Shown: positions 54,901 through 63,903, counted from the stretch's first letter. The stretch: 64,000 bases of DNA from Acetobacter pasteurianus subsp. pasteurianus LMG 1262 = NBRC 106471 (GCF_000285275.1 NZ_CADO01000001.1:38612-102611); one strand, 5' to 3'. Program-made: numbers and translations. Notes: generated by a model from the letters alone, not told the origin.

Positions 54901-55246
54901 GCAGGAACCTTTCCAGCCCATGCAGTTGGTAGCTGGAAATTACATTGATGCCATGGCTCTGGTCGCCAAATGGGCGTGGTCTGCCGCAGGTGGTTACTAC
55001 GTAAGCCGGGATGCAATGGGGTGGGAGGATTACGATCTCTGGTGCACCATGGCAGAATATGGTTTGCGAGGCACCCACGTGCCGGAAGTGCTGGCTGAAT
55101 ATCGCGTGCACCAGACATCCATGACCAACAATGTGACCGAAAAAATGGCACACAAACAGCGCGTGGTCTCATTGGTAGAAGCACGGCACCCGTGGATTAG
55201 GCTGGTGCAAAAAAGCGCCAAACAGCGTGAGGTCGCAACAAGCTAA
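51980..55246 (+). CDS. Multidomain glycosyltransferase (GT4-like plus GT2), 1088 residues
   Basis: A large protein built of several parts. Residues 1-220 are of unknown type, residues 227-333 form a coiled coil, and a proline-rich hinge lies near 380. A GT4-like domain follows with FDTDDLTF near 518, YATGSRTHQKDF near 623 and IAPLETQNPFCNAKSELKFFEAA near 698, related to the first half of the 939-residue enzyme. The C-terminal GT2 (GT-A) domain starts VTVIITSYNYESF near 842, with VVDDGSSDGS, GLGGARNCGVAYAET and the DAD motif near 931. It would add sugars to a polysaccharide or protein. The start is unsure: TTG at 51980 lacks a ribosome site, and the next ATG is at 52049. Confidence 0.8.
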   Translation: MYKHSPLALFVIFHHKNWTRAGLMPVAPSSLSESLSSLEDSPLFTPIVLIQNSTSGCENIPFLTWILKEAFFSGLLLVGSSLSVKETLNFSSNIHPSPFQLTFQSELPSSITRKNQVIYIAARMWQSAEPIQQFLNTAPEGTLLLLEDIKDSRRAEAWEHLSALFPSFALMQGKGLGLLATTEIACLFPLLTPDSRLSDAEKTTKCLLRERFAFAGDFWFNKALLDAAHTQINTLKQDLVETRSHIFSQQMLTHHENDQSAQKIDSLQKVFQQTQKNEQALIQEKQEITDRLAAFIDAVKQRDLCYQQQTEALNNQIRALNTYIESLKQTYLSYTQHIHNLWSRFAQEVLDRTEAQNALKTYLSTPSGIIRSIARALVKGVVVPYVPDLPQPPQIEPVPQAPPAPQPLVLEYSSTAPLAFPEVPETDSIPALEQPSQGSGFNVLFVAGEPDSPGVNYRCIRNAAACSLVGFPAQWKRCADVGPDDINWADVMVLWRVEFSGHVDIMLRLAREQNMPVIFDTDDLTFIPGLARMDIIDGIRSIGATEERIETVFTDMQRTLLRTDIGFAPTDTLADAMRVYQPVTYTVPNIYNTECLALSRKAYRMRQLNPDEQIIRIGYATGSRTHQKDFAQVSRVLARLLLEKPNLRLVLFRETGNHRPVLLMNEFPEFEPVYDQIEWRDMCSLPDLPSELARFDISIAPLETQNPFCNAKSELKFFEAALAGVPSIVSPTAPFRQCVKNGLTGLFATTPEEWETALRTLIENPDLRHRMAQNAYHAALWHFGPQRQAILLGTIMESLKGEKQAAKTAEIQIARSNYLARNLPDIPDCNVLFLHDALQEANVTVIITSYNYESFILEALESVRLQTLPVLDLVVVDDGSSDGSLSLIKGWMEKQTVRFNRLVLLQTNTNAGLGGARNCGVAYAETPFFLPLDADNRLLPHACETLLNATDALTAYAYPIIQQFGDPAQHPTLGQEPFQPMQLVAGNYIDAMALVAKWAWSAAGGYYVSRDAMGWEDYDLWCTMAEYGLRGTHVPEVLAEYRVHQTSMTNNVTEKMAHKQRVVSLVEARHPWIRLVQKSAKQREVATS

Positions 55247-55383
55247 AACTTACGGATAAAGCGCTGAGCCCGCAAACAAGCATACTGTTTGTGTGGCTTA
55301 GCTTTTGGCTTTGTGAAATGCGCAAAAAAACAGAACCCCATTTCTGGAATTCTGTAAACCGCTCTGATTTTCTTGGGAAAATC

Positions 55384-55458
55384 TGGAGCGGGCGATGGGA
55401 TTCGAACCCACGACCCCAACCTTGGCAAGGTTGTGCTCTACCCCTGAGCTACGCCCGC
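55384..55458 (-). tRNA. tRNA-Gly (GCC)
   Basis: Reverse strand GCGGGCG acceptor pairs with CGCCCGC; anticodon loop TTGCCAA gives anticodon GCC; T loop TTCGAAT; CCA encoded. A short AT-rich hairpin (55366-55383) lies directly downstream. Confidence 0.96.
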
Positions 55459-55471
55459 ATTGGATGGCCTC

Positions 55472-55500
55472 CTTTTACGGATGATCATTCAGATAGGCAA
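55472..55500 (-). promoter_or_regulatory. Candidate promoter of tRNA-Gly
   Basis: On the reverse strand TTGCCT (55495-55500) and TAAAAG (55472-55477) are spaced by 17 bases, 14 bases before the tRNA. Each matches consensus at four of six. Confidence 0.4.
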
Positions 55501-55642
55501 GAGGGAAAATGAAAAAAAATGCCTGAATCTGCATTTTCTTCCTTCAGCCCTGTCCTACTTGTGTTGGAAAGGGCTGTTGGCGCTTTTCAGCCTGTGCTGA
55601 TACTGATGCTCAAACGCTTTTGCGCCGCAAGGAAGGAAAACC

Positions 55643-57688
55643 GTGTCTGCTTCCATGTTCCGGTCCCTTTATCATCAGGGATTTGCCCGCGTAGCCGCCT
55701 GCACCTTGCCTGTAGCGCTGGCAAACCCGGCCATAAACGCACAACGTATTCTGGAATCCGCCAAAACAGCCGCCACAGATGGTGCTGTTTTGTGTGTATT
55801 TCCTGAACTGGGGCTCTGCGGATATACGCTTGAAGACCTGCTGCAACAGGAAGCCCTTCTGGCAGAAACCAGAAAAACGCTTCTTTCCTTGGCTCAGGCT
55901 TCTGCCGCGTTGTGCCCTGTGCTGGTAGTAGGCGCACCGCTGTTATGGAAGAACGCACTTTATAACTGCGCAATTGTTATACATTCCGGCAAAATTCTGG
56001 GGGTGGTGCCTAAAAGCTATATCCCCAATTACCGAGAATTTTACGAGGCACGACATTTCCGCTCCGGCGCAGATATTCGCGGGCAGACAATAGAGATCAA
56101 TGGCCATACCGTGCCATTTGGGGTGGATCTCCTGTTTGAAGCAGAGGATGTGCCCTCGTTCTGCCTGAGTGTAGAAATCTGTGAAGATATGTGGGTGCCT
56201 ATCCCACCTTCGGCACATGCTGCAATGGCTGGTGCCACAATTATTGCCAACCTTTCAGCGAGCGACATTACGGTTGGCAAAGCAGAAACCCGGAACATGC
56301 TGTGCCAATCGCTTTCTGCCCGTAATATTGCCGCATACCTTTATGTCGCAGCAGGGGAAGGCGAATCCACCACGGATCTGGCATGGGATGGCCAAACCGC
56401 CATTTTTGAAAATGGCACCTTACTTGCCGCCAGCGAACGCTTTCCCTCCGGCGCAACCACTGTAATTGCCGATGTGGATCTAACACTTTTGCGGCAAGAG
56501 CGCCTGCGCATGGGCAGCTTTGCTGATGCAGCACATCAAGCAGATACAGATGCATGGCGGCACATTCGCTTTATCTTAGCGCCTCCCTCTGCAAATCTTG
56601 GACTCAAACGCCCCCTCTCCCGCTTTCCTTTTGTGCCCGCCGCTCCAGAACGTCTGGCGCAGGATTGCTTTGAGGCCTTTACCATTCAGGTATCCGCTCT
56701 CAAGCAGCGCCTTAAAACAAGCGGCGTTAAAACCATGGTTATCGGTATTTCCGGTGGGCTGGATTCTACGCACGCCCTGTTGGTGGCTGTACGTGCAGCG
56801 GATGAGTTAGGTTGGCCGCGCAGTGCTGTGCGCGGTTATACAATGCCCGGCTTTGGCACCACGGACAAAACCCTTGCCAGCGCCAATGCACTGATGGCCC
56901 AACTGAACATCACGCACGAAACGTTGGATATCCGCCCTGCTGCAGAACTAATGTTGCGCACCATGCTGCACCCTTATGCAGAGGGGCTGCCCGTGCATGA
57001 CGTTACATTTGAAAATGTTCAGGCAGGTTTGCGCACGGATTTCCTGTTCAGGCTCGCCAACCAGCATCATGGCATTGTTATTGGCACAGGAGATCTCTCT
57101 GAACTGGCGCTGGGATGGTGCACCTATGGTGTGGGCGACCAAATGGCGCATTACAATGTAAATGCAGGTTTACCTAAAACACTTATCCAGCACCTTATCC
57201 GCTGGTGCATTGCTTCGGGCCATTTTGCCCCTGCTGTTGGCAAGGTGCTGACAGACGTTCTGGCCACAGAAATTTCCCCCGAACTCATACCTGTTGGTGA
57301 AAACGGCCCCCAAAACACGGAAAGCATTATAGGCCCTTACGCTCTGCATGATTTCGCGCTGTTTTATATCCTGCGCTACGGTTTCAGCCCATCACGCGTG
57401 GCCTTTCTGGCAGAACAGGCTTGGCAGGATGCCTCAACTGGCCAATGGCCTCCGGGTTTTCCTGCATCCGAGCAAAAAAGCTACGATCTACCTACCATTC
57501 GCCACTGGCTGGAAATATTTGTGCGGCGCTTTTTTGCAACCAGCCAGTTCAAACGCTCGGCCATGCCAAATGGCCCTAAGGTCATGTCCGGCGGTAGCCT
57601 TTCTCCCCGCGGAGACTGGCGCGCACCCTCCGATGGCAATGCTCGCCTCTGGCTGGATGATCTAAAGCAGAATGTGCCCGAAGCCTGA
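55643..57688 (+). CDS. nadE: Glutamine-dependent NAD+ synthase
   Basis: Makes NAD from nicotinic acid adenine dinucleotide, with ammonia from glutamine. The N-terminal nitrilase-type amidase has the catalytic Glu in FPELGLCGYTLEDL, Lys in VPKSYIPNYREFYEARHF, and Cys in SVEICEDMWVP. The C-terminal synthase has the ATP pyrophosphatase loop GISGGLDSTHALLVA. At 681 residues it is the usual long form. The start is a GTG with AAGGAAGG 6 bases upstream; an ATG 12 bases further on is an alternative. It precedes the histidine cluster by 75 bases. Confidence 0.95.
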   Translation: MSASMFRSLYHQGFARVAACTLPVALANPAINAQRILESAKTAATDGAVLCVFPELGLCGYTLEDLLQQEALLAETRKTLLSLAQASAALCPVLVVGAPLLWKNALYNCAIVIHSGKILGVVPKSYIPNYREFYEARHFRSGADIRGQTIEINGHTVPFGVDLLFEAEDVPSFCLSVEICEDMWVPIPPSAHAAMAGATIIANLSASDITVGKAETRNMLCQSLSARNIAAYLYVAAGEGESTTDLAWDGQTAIFENGTLLAASERFPSGATTVIADVDLTLLRQERLRMGSFADAAHQADTDAWRHIRFILAPPSANLGLKRPLSRFPFVPAAPERLAQDCFEAFTIQVSALKQRLKTSGVKTMVIGISGGLDSTHALLVAVRAADELGWPRSAVRGYTMPGFGTTDKTLASANALMAQLNITHETLDIRPAAELMLRTMLHPYAEGLPVHDVTFENVQAGLRTDFLFRLANQHHGIVIGTGDLSELALGWCTYGVGDQMAHYNVNAGLPKTLIQHLIRWCIASGHFAPAVGKVLTDVLATEISPELIPVGENGPQNTESIIGPYALHDFALFYILRYGFSPSRVAFLAEQAWQDASTGQWPPGFPASEQKSYDLPTIRHWLEIFVRRFFATSQFKRSAMPNGPKVMSGGSLSPRGDWRAPSDGNARLWLDDLKQNVPEA

Positions 57689-57763
57689 GCCATAAAGAAG
57701 GGTTTCTGCTTACCGCTGCCCAGATGGCGTTACGCCCCATCTTGGGCTATACTGGCCAACATT

Positions 57764-58360
57764 ATGAAAGCATCGCGCCAAGCCACCATCCATCGCGTTA
57801 CAAGCGAAACCGATATCGCCATTACCCTTGATCTGGATGGATCCGGGCAGGCCGATATTCAAACCGGACTCGGTTTTTTCGATCATATGCTTACGGCATT
57901 AGCCAAGCATGCCCTGTTTGATCTGAAAGTAACCGTGAAGGGTGACCTCTATATTGATGGTCATCACAGTGTTGAAGATACAGGTATTGCCCTTGGCATG
58001 GCCCTCAAGCAGGCCTTGGGGGACAAACGTGGCGTGCGCCGTTTTGGCCATGCCCTTGTACCGCTAGATGAAGCTTTGTGCGAAGCCGTGGTTGATCTTT
58101 CCGGTCGGCCGTTTCTGACATTTGAAGCCACGTTTACCCGTGATCGCATAGGGGATCTGGACACCGAACTGGTGGAAGAATTTTTCCGGGCTTTTGCCAT
58201 GTCCGCCATGCTGACGCTGCACCTGAGAGAAAAAGCGGGCAAAAATTGCCACCATATTGCCGAAGCCGCGTTCAAGGCACTTGCGCGGGCGTTGCGCATG
58301 GCTGTGGAACCAGACCCACGGGCGCAAGGCAGCATTCCTTCCACCAAAGGCGTGCTATAA
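57764..58360 (+). CDS. hisB: Imidazoleglycerol-phosphate dehydratase
   Basis: The sixth step of histidine synthesis. Two manganese-binding repeats are seen, DGHHSVEDTGIALG and KNCHHIAEAAFKALA, with QTGLGFFDHML at the front. It is 198 residues, the monofunctional form without the phosphatase domain of enterobacterial HisB. It leads the his cluster and is separated from hisH by 146 bases. Confidence 0.97.
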   Translation: MKASRQATIHRVTSETDIAITLDLDGSGQADIQTGLGFFDHMLTALAKHALFDLKVTVKGDLYIDGHHSVEDTGIALGMALKQALGDKRGVRRFGHALVPLDEALCEAVVDLSGRPFLTFEATFTRDRIGDLDTELVEEFFRAFAMSAMLTLHLREKAGKNCHHIAEAAFKALARALRMAVEPDPRAQGSIPSTKGVL

Positions 58361-58506
58361 TTTTTTATACGGGTTATTAACCCAGCCCTGCCCGACACAT
58401 CTGTTCTGCAGCGCTGGGCACAACCGAGAAGAACGCAAACCTGTCTGGGCTGCGCCTGATATGGCTAACAGGATTCAGACAGGGTCACCAGCAACAAGAG
58501 GGTTCC

Positions 58507-59163
58507 ATGACCCAGCCTCTTTCCATCGCCGTTGTTGATTATGAAGGCGGCAATCTGGCGTCCGCTGCCCGTGCTGCCCTGCGGGCTGCTGAGCTTTCGG
58601 GCATTGCAGCCGATGTTGTTATTACCAATGAGCCCACGGCTGTTTTGCAGGCAGACCGTATTATCCTGCCCGGGCAAGGCGCATTTGCAGATTGTGCCCG
58701 TGGGTTGGAAGCCATTCCCGGCCTAAAAGATTCCATCCTGAACGCTACAGCCAAAGGCACACCCTTTTTGGGCATTTGCGTAGGTATGCAGCTTATGGCT
58801 GAACGCGGGCGAGAACATGGGGTAACAGAAGGCTTTGGGTGGATTCCGGGGGAAATCACCCTCATGGAAGCCACGGGTCTTCGCCTTCCTCAAATGGGCT
58901 GGAACGAGTTGGAACTGCATACCCAGCATCCCCTCACCCAAGGCTTGGGCGCTGCTCCACACGGTTACTTTGTGCATTCCTACGCCCTGCAGAATACCGC
59001 TACCGATGTTCTACTTGCCACTACGGATTACGGTGGCAGCGTGCCTGCCATAGTGTGTAAAGGGAATGTTGCTGGCACACAGTTTCATGTTGAAAAAAGC
59101 CAGACAGTTGGCCTCAAGATTCTCGCCAATTTTCTAAGGTGGGATCCGAAAGCGCCCGTATAA
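58507..59163 (+). CDS. hisH: Imidazole glycerol phosphate synthase glutaminase subunit HisH
   Basis: Class I glutaminase that feeds ammonia to HisF. Signatures are VDYEGGNLASAARAL-type (VDYEGGNLAS), ILPGQGAFADC, FLGICVGMQLMAERG with the nucleophile Cys, and GTQFHVEKSQ with the catalytic His and Glu. At 218 residues it is slightly longer than usual. Its TAA overlaps the next ATG (TAATG), so translation couples it to the acetyltransferase-HisA gene. Confidence 0.96.
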   Translation: MTQPLSIAVVDYEGGNLASAARAALRAAELSGIAADVVITNEPTAVLQADRIILPGQGAFADCARGLEAIPGLKDSILNATAKGTPFLGICVGMQLMAERGREHGVTEGFGWIPGEITLMEATGLRLPQMGWNELELHTQHPLTQGLGAAPHGYFVHSYALQNTATDVLLATTDYGGSVPAIVCKGNVAGTQFHVEKSQTVGLKILANFLRWDPKAPV

Positions 59164-60488
59164 TGACCCGGAATAAACGCGTTCAACGCATTCTTAACCT
59201 AGAAGAAGATGACCTTCAGGCCTTATGTGAAGCCGTAGACGCTTCCATTCTGGATGGTGGTGGCTTTGGCTGGCTTCAGCCACAAGGGCGGCAGGTGCTG
59301 GAGCGCTACTTCAAGGGCCTGTTGCTTGTGCCTGAACGCATGCTGTTTGTTATCCGGCATAACGGCGTGATTGTAGGATGTGCACAGCTTGTACGCAGTG
59401 CCCGTAATAATGAGCTGCAAGCCATGTGCGTTACTCTGGCGCACTTGTTTATTGCACCATATGCGCAGCGTCAGGGCTTAGGCACGGCCTTATTGCATGA
59501 GGTGGAAAATGCCGCCCGCAGCATGGGCTTTCGGATTATGAATATCGAAGTGCCTGAAACGCAGGAAGGGGCCATTGCCCTTTTCCGTAAGGCTGGTTTT
59601 CTGCATTGGGGCACACACCCACTTTATACCCGTTTGGGCGACACTTACCTGCGCGGTCTGTACTTCACCAAATCATTGGATACAGACCAGCCTTTCCTTC
59701 CTACTTCCTTTCAGCAAACGCGGCCTGAAAACATGACAGCATCTTCCTCCACGCATCCTCTGACCCTTTACCCCGCCATCGACCTTAAGGATGGCGCCTG
59801 CGTACGTTTACGCCGCGGGGAAATGGATGATGCCACCGTGTATTCAGATAACCCCGGTGCACAGGCGCTGGCGTGGGAGGCTGCCGGCTTTAAATGGCTG
59901 CACGTAGTGGATTTGAACGGTGCCTTTGCCGGACAATCTGAAAATGCAGATGCGGTACGCTCCATTGTGGAATCAACAGATATTCCCGTGCAACTTGGCG
60001 GCGGCCTGCGTGACATGAAAGCCATTGAAGCATGGCTGGAAGCCGGAATCAGCCGCGTTATTTTGGGATCTGTTGCCGTAAAAAATCCTGCGCTTGTGCG
60101 TGAAGCTTGCCGCGCCTTTCCCGGCCGCATTGTTGCGGGCATTGATGCCCGATCTGGCCGCGTAGCAACCGAAGGCTGGGCCGAAGTTTCTGACATGCAG
60201 GCAACTGAACTGGCCCTGCGTATGCAGGAAGCTGGTGTAGCCTCCATCATCTTCACGGAAATCAGCCGTGATGGCATGCTGGAAGGACTGGATGTGGAAC
60301 AAACTGTTACTCTGGCCAATACGGTTTCCATTCCCATTATCGCCAGCGGTGGCGTTGGCAGCATTGAACATCTGATTGCCCTGCGGGAAGCCACGCAGGA
60401 AGCTCCAGGTATTGAAGGCGTGATTGTAGGCCGCGCATTGTATGATGGGCGTGTAACCCCGGCTGAAGCCCTGAAGGTCTTAAGCTGA
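59163..60488 (+). CDS. hisA: Fusion of GNAT acetyltransferase and HisA isomerase
   Basis: One open frame of 441 residues encodes two domains with no stop between. Residues 1-175 are a GNAT acyltransferase: [20 protein letters not shown] is the acetyl-CoA motif A, and [14 protein letters not shown] is motif B. A linker of about 20 residues leads to HisA (phosphoribosyl-formimino-AICAR-P isomerase) from about 195, with [46 protein letters not shown] and [12 protein letters not shown]. HisA starts in most bacteria at an ATG; here ATG 59733 exists but has no ribosome site, so a real fusion is likely. The GNAT target is unknown. It overlaps hisH and hisF. Confidence 0.88.
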   Translation: MTRNKRVQRILNLEEDDLQALCEAVDASILDGGGFGWLQPQGRQVLERYFKGLLLVPERMLFVIRHNGVIVGCAQLVRSARNNELQAMCVTLAHLFIAPYAQRQGLGTALLHEVENAARSMGFRIMNIEVPETQEGAIALFRKAGFLHWGTHPLYTRLGDTYLRGLYFTKSLDTDQPFLPTSFQQTRPENMTASSSTHPLTLYPAIDLKDGACVRLRRGEMDDATVYSDNPGAQALAWEAAGFKWLHVVDLNGAFAGQSENADAVRSIVESTDIPVQLGGGLRDMKAIEAWLEAGISRVILGSVAVKNPALVREACRAFPGRIVAGIDARSGRVATEGWAEVSDMQATELALRMQEAGVASIIFTEISRDGMLEGLDVEQTVTLANTVSIPIIASGGVGSIEHLIALREATQEAPGIEGVIVGRALYDGRVTPAEALKVLS

Positions 60489-61264
60489 TGCTCAAACTAC
60501 GCGTTATTCCTTGCCTGGATGTGAAAAACGGCAGAGTGGTCAAAGGCGTTAACTTCGTTTCCCTGCGCGATGCGGGAGACCCGGTTGAACAGGCCGCAGT
60601 TTACGATGCTGCCGGGGCTGATGAACTGACCTTTCTGGACATCACCGCCAGTCATGAAAACCGTGATACGATTTTAGAAGTTGTAAGCAAAACAGCGGAA
60701 AAAATCTTTCTGCCTCTCACAGTCGGAGGTGGTGTGCGTACAACGGACGATATGCGCCGCCTTCTTTTGGCTGGGGCAGACAAATGTGCCATGAACTCGG
60801 CGGCGGTTAACCGTCCTGAACTGGTAAATGAAGCCGCCAACAAATTTGGCAGCCAATGCGTTGTGGTGGCTATAGATGCACGCCAGACTGCACCGGGAAA
60901 ATGGGAAGTGTTTACCCACGGTGGCCGCACCCCTACCGGAATAGATGCCATAGACTGGTGCCGGGAGGTTGCAGAACGTGGTGCCGGAGAAATCCTTCTC
61001 ACATCCATGGATCGAGATGGCACAGGAACAGGGTTTGATCTGGAACTTCTTAAAGCTGCAACACAGGCCGTAAGGCTTCCGATTGTTGCATCTGGCGGCG
61101 TAGGCAAGTTGGAACACTTTGTAGAAGGTGCCAAAGCTGGTGCCACAGGCCTTCTGGCAGCAAGTGTTTTCCATTTTGGCCAGTTCACCATTCCTCAGGT
61201 TAAAGCGGCATTGTCAGAAGCAGGCTTGCCGGTTCGCCCTTCCCCCGCTCCTTTTGCAGGTTAA
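60488..61264 (+). CDS. hisF: Imidazole glycerol phosphate synthase cyclase subunit HisF
   Basis: The cyclase that joins ammonia from HisH with PRFAR to make imidazole glycerol phosphate and AICAR. The barrel shows [17 protein letters not shown], the catalytic Asp region [47 protein letters not shown] and [13 protein letters not shown]. It is 258 residues. The ATG overlaps the stop of the fusion gene (TGATG). Confidence 0.97.
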   Translation: MLKLRVIPCLDVKNGRVVKGVNFVSLRDAGDPVEQAAVYDAAGADELTFLDITASHENRDTILEVVSKTAEKIFLPLTVGGGVRTTDDMRRLLLAGADKCAMNSAAVNRPELVNEAANKFGSQCVVVAIDARQTAPGKWEVFTHGGRTPTGIDAIDWCREVAERGAGEILLTSMDRDGTGTGFDLELLKAATQAVRLPIVASGGVGKLEHFVEGAKAGATGLLAASVFHFGQFTIPQVKAALSEAGLPVRPSPAPFAG

Positions 61265-61272
61265 TCCGTATC

Positions 61273-61707
61273 ATGACAAAAAAAGCACCTTCTAAAACAG
61301 AAGCAAAAACAGATACAAAATCTAAAAAAAACAAAGAGGCTCTAACGCTTCCTGAAATTTCAGAAGCAGATATTTCCGTTCTAAACCGCCTTTACGATGT
61401 TGTGCAGAGCCGCAAGGGCACAGACCCATCCGTAAGCCATTCAGCACGCCTGCTTTCCCGCGGCACTTACAAGATTGCCCAGAAGTTTGGGGAAGAAGCT
61501 GTAGAATGTCTGATTGAAGCCGTAGCTGGCCGAAAAGACCTTATGATTGGTGAAAGTGCTGATGTGCTCTACCACCTTATTGTTTTGTGGGTAGACGCTG
61601 GCATTACTCCAGATCAGGTTTGGGCGGAACTGCAGCGCCGTGAAGGTACAAGTGGCATTGCAGAAAAAGCGGCCCGTTCCAAAACCACAAAATCTGTAAA
61701 GGAATAA
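61273..61707 (+). CDS. hisE: Phosphoribosyl-ATP pyrophosphatase
   Basis: Removes pyrophosphate from phosphoribosyl-ATP, the second step of histidine synthesis. The conserved part begins near residue 32 with [19 protein letters not shown] and includes [20 protein letters not shown] and [13 protein letters not shown], which bind the metal through Glu and Asp. A Lys/Thr-rich tail of about 30 residues at the N-terminus ([19 protein letters not shown]) is extra. It is a stand-alone HisE, with HisI elsewhere. It follows hisF by 8 bases. Confidence 0.95.
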   Translation: MTKKAPSKTEAKTDTKSKKNKEALTLPEISEADISVLNRLYDVVQSRKGTDPSVSHSARLLSRGTYKIAQKFGEEAVECLIEAVAGRKDLMIGESADVLYHLIVLWVDAGITPDQVWAELQRREGTSGIAEKAARSKTTKSVKE

Positions 61708-61713
61708 TCAGAA

Positions 61714-62088
61714 ATGGCTGTAACAGGTAGAGGGCCATATGACCCGCAAAACGTTTTTGCAAAAATCCTTCGCGGAGAAATTCCCTGCAAGGCTATTTTT
61801 GAAAACGAATGGGTTCTGGCATTTTATGATATTGCGCCCAAAGCCCCTGTTCATGTTCTGATCATTCCCAAAAATCCTTATGTTTCTTTTATGGATTTCA
61901 GCCAGACTGCACCGGCAGAGGAAATTGCAGGCGTTATGCGCGCTGCGGGCCAGATTGCGCTTGACCTTGGACTGGAAGAAAACGGCTACAGGTTGATTAC
62001 GAATGCGGGCCTCCATAGTGGGCAAGAAGTTCCCCATTTCCATATCCATCTTCTGGGCGGAAAAGCATTGCCAGCCTTCCCGGCCTGA
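61714..62088 (+). CDS. HIT family hydrolase (HinT-like)
   Basis: A 124-residue histidine-triad protein that hydrolyses nucleoside phosphoramidates or similar compounds. NVFAKILRGEIPCKAIFENEW begins the fold, VLIIPKNPYVSFMDF is the middle strand, and HFHIHLLGGK near the C-terminus is the H-x-H-x-H active site. The physiological substrate is not known. It sits 6 bases after hisE, a common neighbour of his genes in alphaproteobacteria. Confidence 0.93.
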   Translation: MAVTGRGPYDPQNVFAKILRGEIPCKAIFENEWVLAFYDIAPKAPVHVLIIPKNPYVSFMDFSQTAPAEEIAGVMRAAGQIALDLGLEENGYRLITNAGLHSGQEVPHFHIHLLGGKALPAFPA

Positions 62089-62121
62089 TCTTTTGTTTCT
62101 TATCCAGACGGACATATCCTT

Positions 62122-62718
62122 ATGACACCCATGGACATGCTTTTATCCCGTGCATCTACGGATCACCTTAAGGCTCCGGCACCATCTGAGGCGCAAATGG
62201 CAGAGGTTCTGGCGGCTGCCATGCGGGCTCCAGATCATGGAAAACTGCGTCCATGGCGTTATGTTATTGTAAAAGATGATGCACGCCGCCTACTGGCCGA
62301 ACGTATTGTTGCCAGTATGGTTCGGCTTGACCCTGAAGTGCCTGAATTTAAAAAAGAAAAGCGCTTTAATAGATTTTCCACAATCCCCATGACACTCGTT
62401 CTGGGCATGCACTTGCGGCCAGAACATAAAATCCCGTTATGGGAACAGGAAATGACTGTAGCCGCAGGTGCCATGAATATCCTGAATGCACTGCACGCAT
62501 TAGGGTTTGGTGCTGTTTGGGTTTCTGGTGATGTTGTGAACGATCAGGTTCTTGCTGAAGAACTCGGTTTTCCTGCACCGCATAAATTGGCAGGGTTTTT
62601 ATTTATCGGCATGCCAGACGCGCCGCTTCCTACACCCAAACGCCCAGATCCAGCTCAGTTCACGGCAACCTGGCAGGGCCAGCCTGTAAGTTTTGCAGCT
62701 GATGGAAAAACACCATGA
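62122..62718 (+). CDS. Nitroreductase family protein (YdjA-like)
   Basis: A 198-residue FMN enzyme. LSRASTDHLKAPAPSEAQM and MRAPDHGKLRPWRYVIV match the YdjA subfamily, whose members are small dimers with a minimal active site. GAMNILNALHALGFGAVWVSGD contacts FMN and GFLFIGMPDAPLPTPKRPD closes the fold. The electron acceptor is unknown. Its last codons overlap the UbiH-family gene (ATGA), so the two are coupled. Confidence 0.9.
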   Translation: MTPMDMLLSRASTDHLKAPAPSEAQMAEVLAAAMRAPDHGKLRPWRYVIVKDDARRLLAERIVASMVRLDPEVPEFKKEKRFNRFSTIPMTLVLGMHLRPEHKIPLWEQEMTVAAGAMNILNALHALGFGAVWVSGDVVNDQVLAEELGFPAPHKLAGFLFIGMPDAPLPTPKRPDPAQFTATWQGQPVSFAADGKTP

Positions 62719-63899
62719 CACATATAACAGATGCTGTTGTTATTGGTGGTGGCCCCGTTGGATTAGCAACAGCTCTTTCCTTAGAAAAAGCTGGTCTTTC
62801 TGTAACCGTGCTGGAACGTTCTCCACTGCCAGCATGGGAAGAACCTTCCTTTGATGGGCGGGAAATAGCCCTTACGCATTATTCCAAGCGTATCCTTAAA
62901 GAATGCGAAGCATGGGACCATATCCCGCAAAGCGTTATCTGCCCTTTGCGCGAAGCCCATGTTGAAACAGGAAGTTTTCGTCACCCGCTTACATTTGATA
63001 CAAATGGGCGCGGAGAAGAAGCTCTGGGCTGGCTGGTTTCCAATAACCACATTCGGCGCGCCCTGTTTGCCGCAGCAAGTGAAAAAGAGCGCATTCACCT
63101 ACAGCCACACACCAGCGTAGAAACGGTAAGACAAGGCCAAGATTATGCCGCCGTCCATCATTCGGGCGGACAGATCAAGGCGCGTCTTGTTGTGGGAGCT
63201 GATGGCCGCTTTTCTCCTACACGCAGACGTGCAGGTATTGGCGCCATTGTGCATGATTTCCACAAATCCATGCTGGTGTGCCGCATGGCGCATGAATCAC
63301 CGCATCACAACATCGCCCTGCAATGGTTTGATGAAGGGCAGACAATCGCTTTGCTGCCTGTAAACGGTATGGCCTCCTCTTTGGTTCTCACACTCCCAGC
63401 AGACGAAATCCAGCGTCTGCTCGCAACACCACGTGATGAATTCAATGCAGAAATTACCCGACGGGTTGGAGCCAGACTGGGGCAAATGCGCCTGGTAAGC
63501 ACACGGCATGCTTATCCACTTAAAGGGGTGTATGCACATCGCTTCACAGGCCGGCGTTTAGCTTTGGTTGGCGATGCTGCTGTGGGGATGCATCCCATTA
63601 CGGCACATGGTTTCAACCTAGGGTTGAAGGGGCAAGAAACACTGGCGCAGTGCATTGGCAAAGCCTTTAACACTCAGGCTGATGCCGGAAACGCACAGGC
63701 CTTGCGGCAGTATGAACGGCAACACAGACGGGCAACTGCTTTGTTATTTGCAGGCACAAACGGCATAGCCTCGCTTTACACGCATGATGCACTGCCATTT
63801 AAGCCCATTCGGCAAGCCTGCATCCGTCTGGCAGACAGGTTTACGCCCTTCAAACAGGCCGTTACCACGCTTTTGATGGATAAAAAAACGACTGCTTGA
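62715..63899 (+). CDS. UbiH/UbiF/COQ6 family FAD-dependent hydroxylase
   Basis: A 394-residue flavoprotein monooxygenase of the ubiquinone-synthesis family. It starts DAVVIGGGPVGLATALSLEKAGLSVTVLER, the dinucleotide-binding fold, then LVVGADGRFSPTRRRAGI (the DG motif), and LALVGDAAVGMHPITAHGFNLGLKGQETLA (the GD motif). It would hydroxylate a ring position of the quinone precursor; which of C1, C5 or C6 cannot be told. A COQ9-like and a UbiK-like gene lie elsewhere in the window. It ends 5 bases before a strong terminator. Confidence 0.9.
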   Translation: MTHITDAVVIGGGPVGLATALSLEKAGLSVTVLERSPLPAWEEPSFDGREIALTHYSKRILKECEAWDHIPQSVICPLREAHVETGSFRHPLTFDTNGRGEEALGWLVSNNHIRRALFAAASEKERIHLQPHTSVETVRQGQDYAAVHHSGGQIKARLVVGADGRFSPTRRRAGIGAIVHDFHKSMLVCRMAHESPHHNIALQWFDEGQTIALLPVNGMASSLVLTLPADEIQRLLATPRDEFNAEITRRVGARLGQMRLVSTRHAYPLKGVYAHRFTGRRLALVGDAAVGMHPITAHGFNLGLKGQETLAQCIGKAFNTQADAGNAQALRQYERQHRRATALLFAGTNGIASLYTHDALPFKPIRQACIRLADRFTPFKQAVTTLLMDKKTTA

Positions 63900-63903
63900 T
63901 GAC

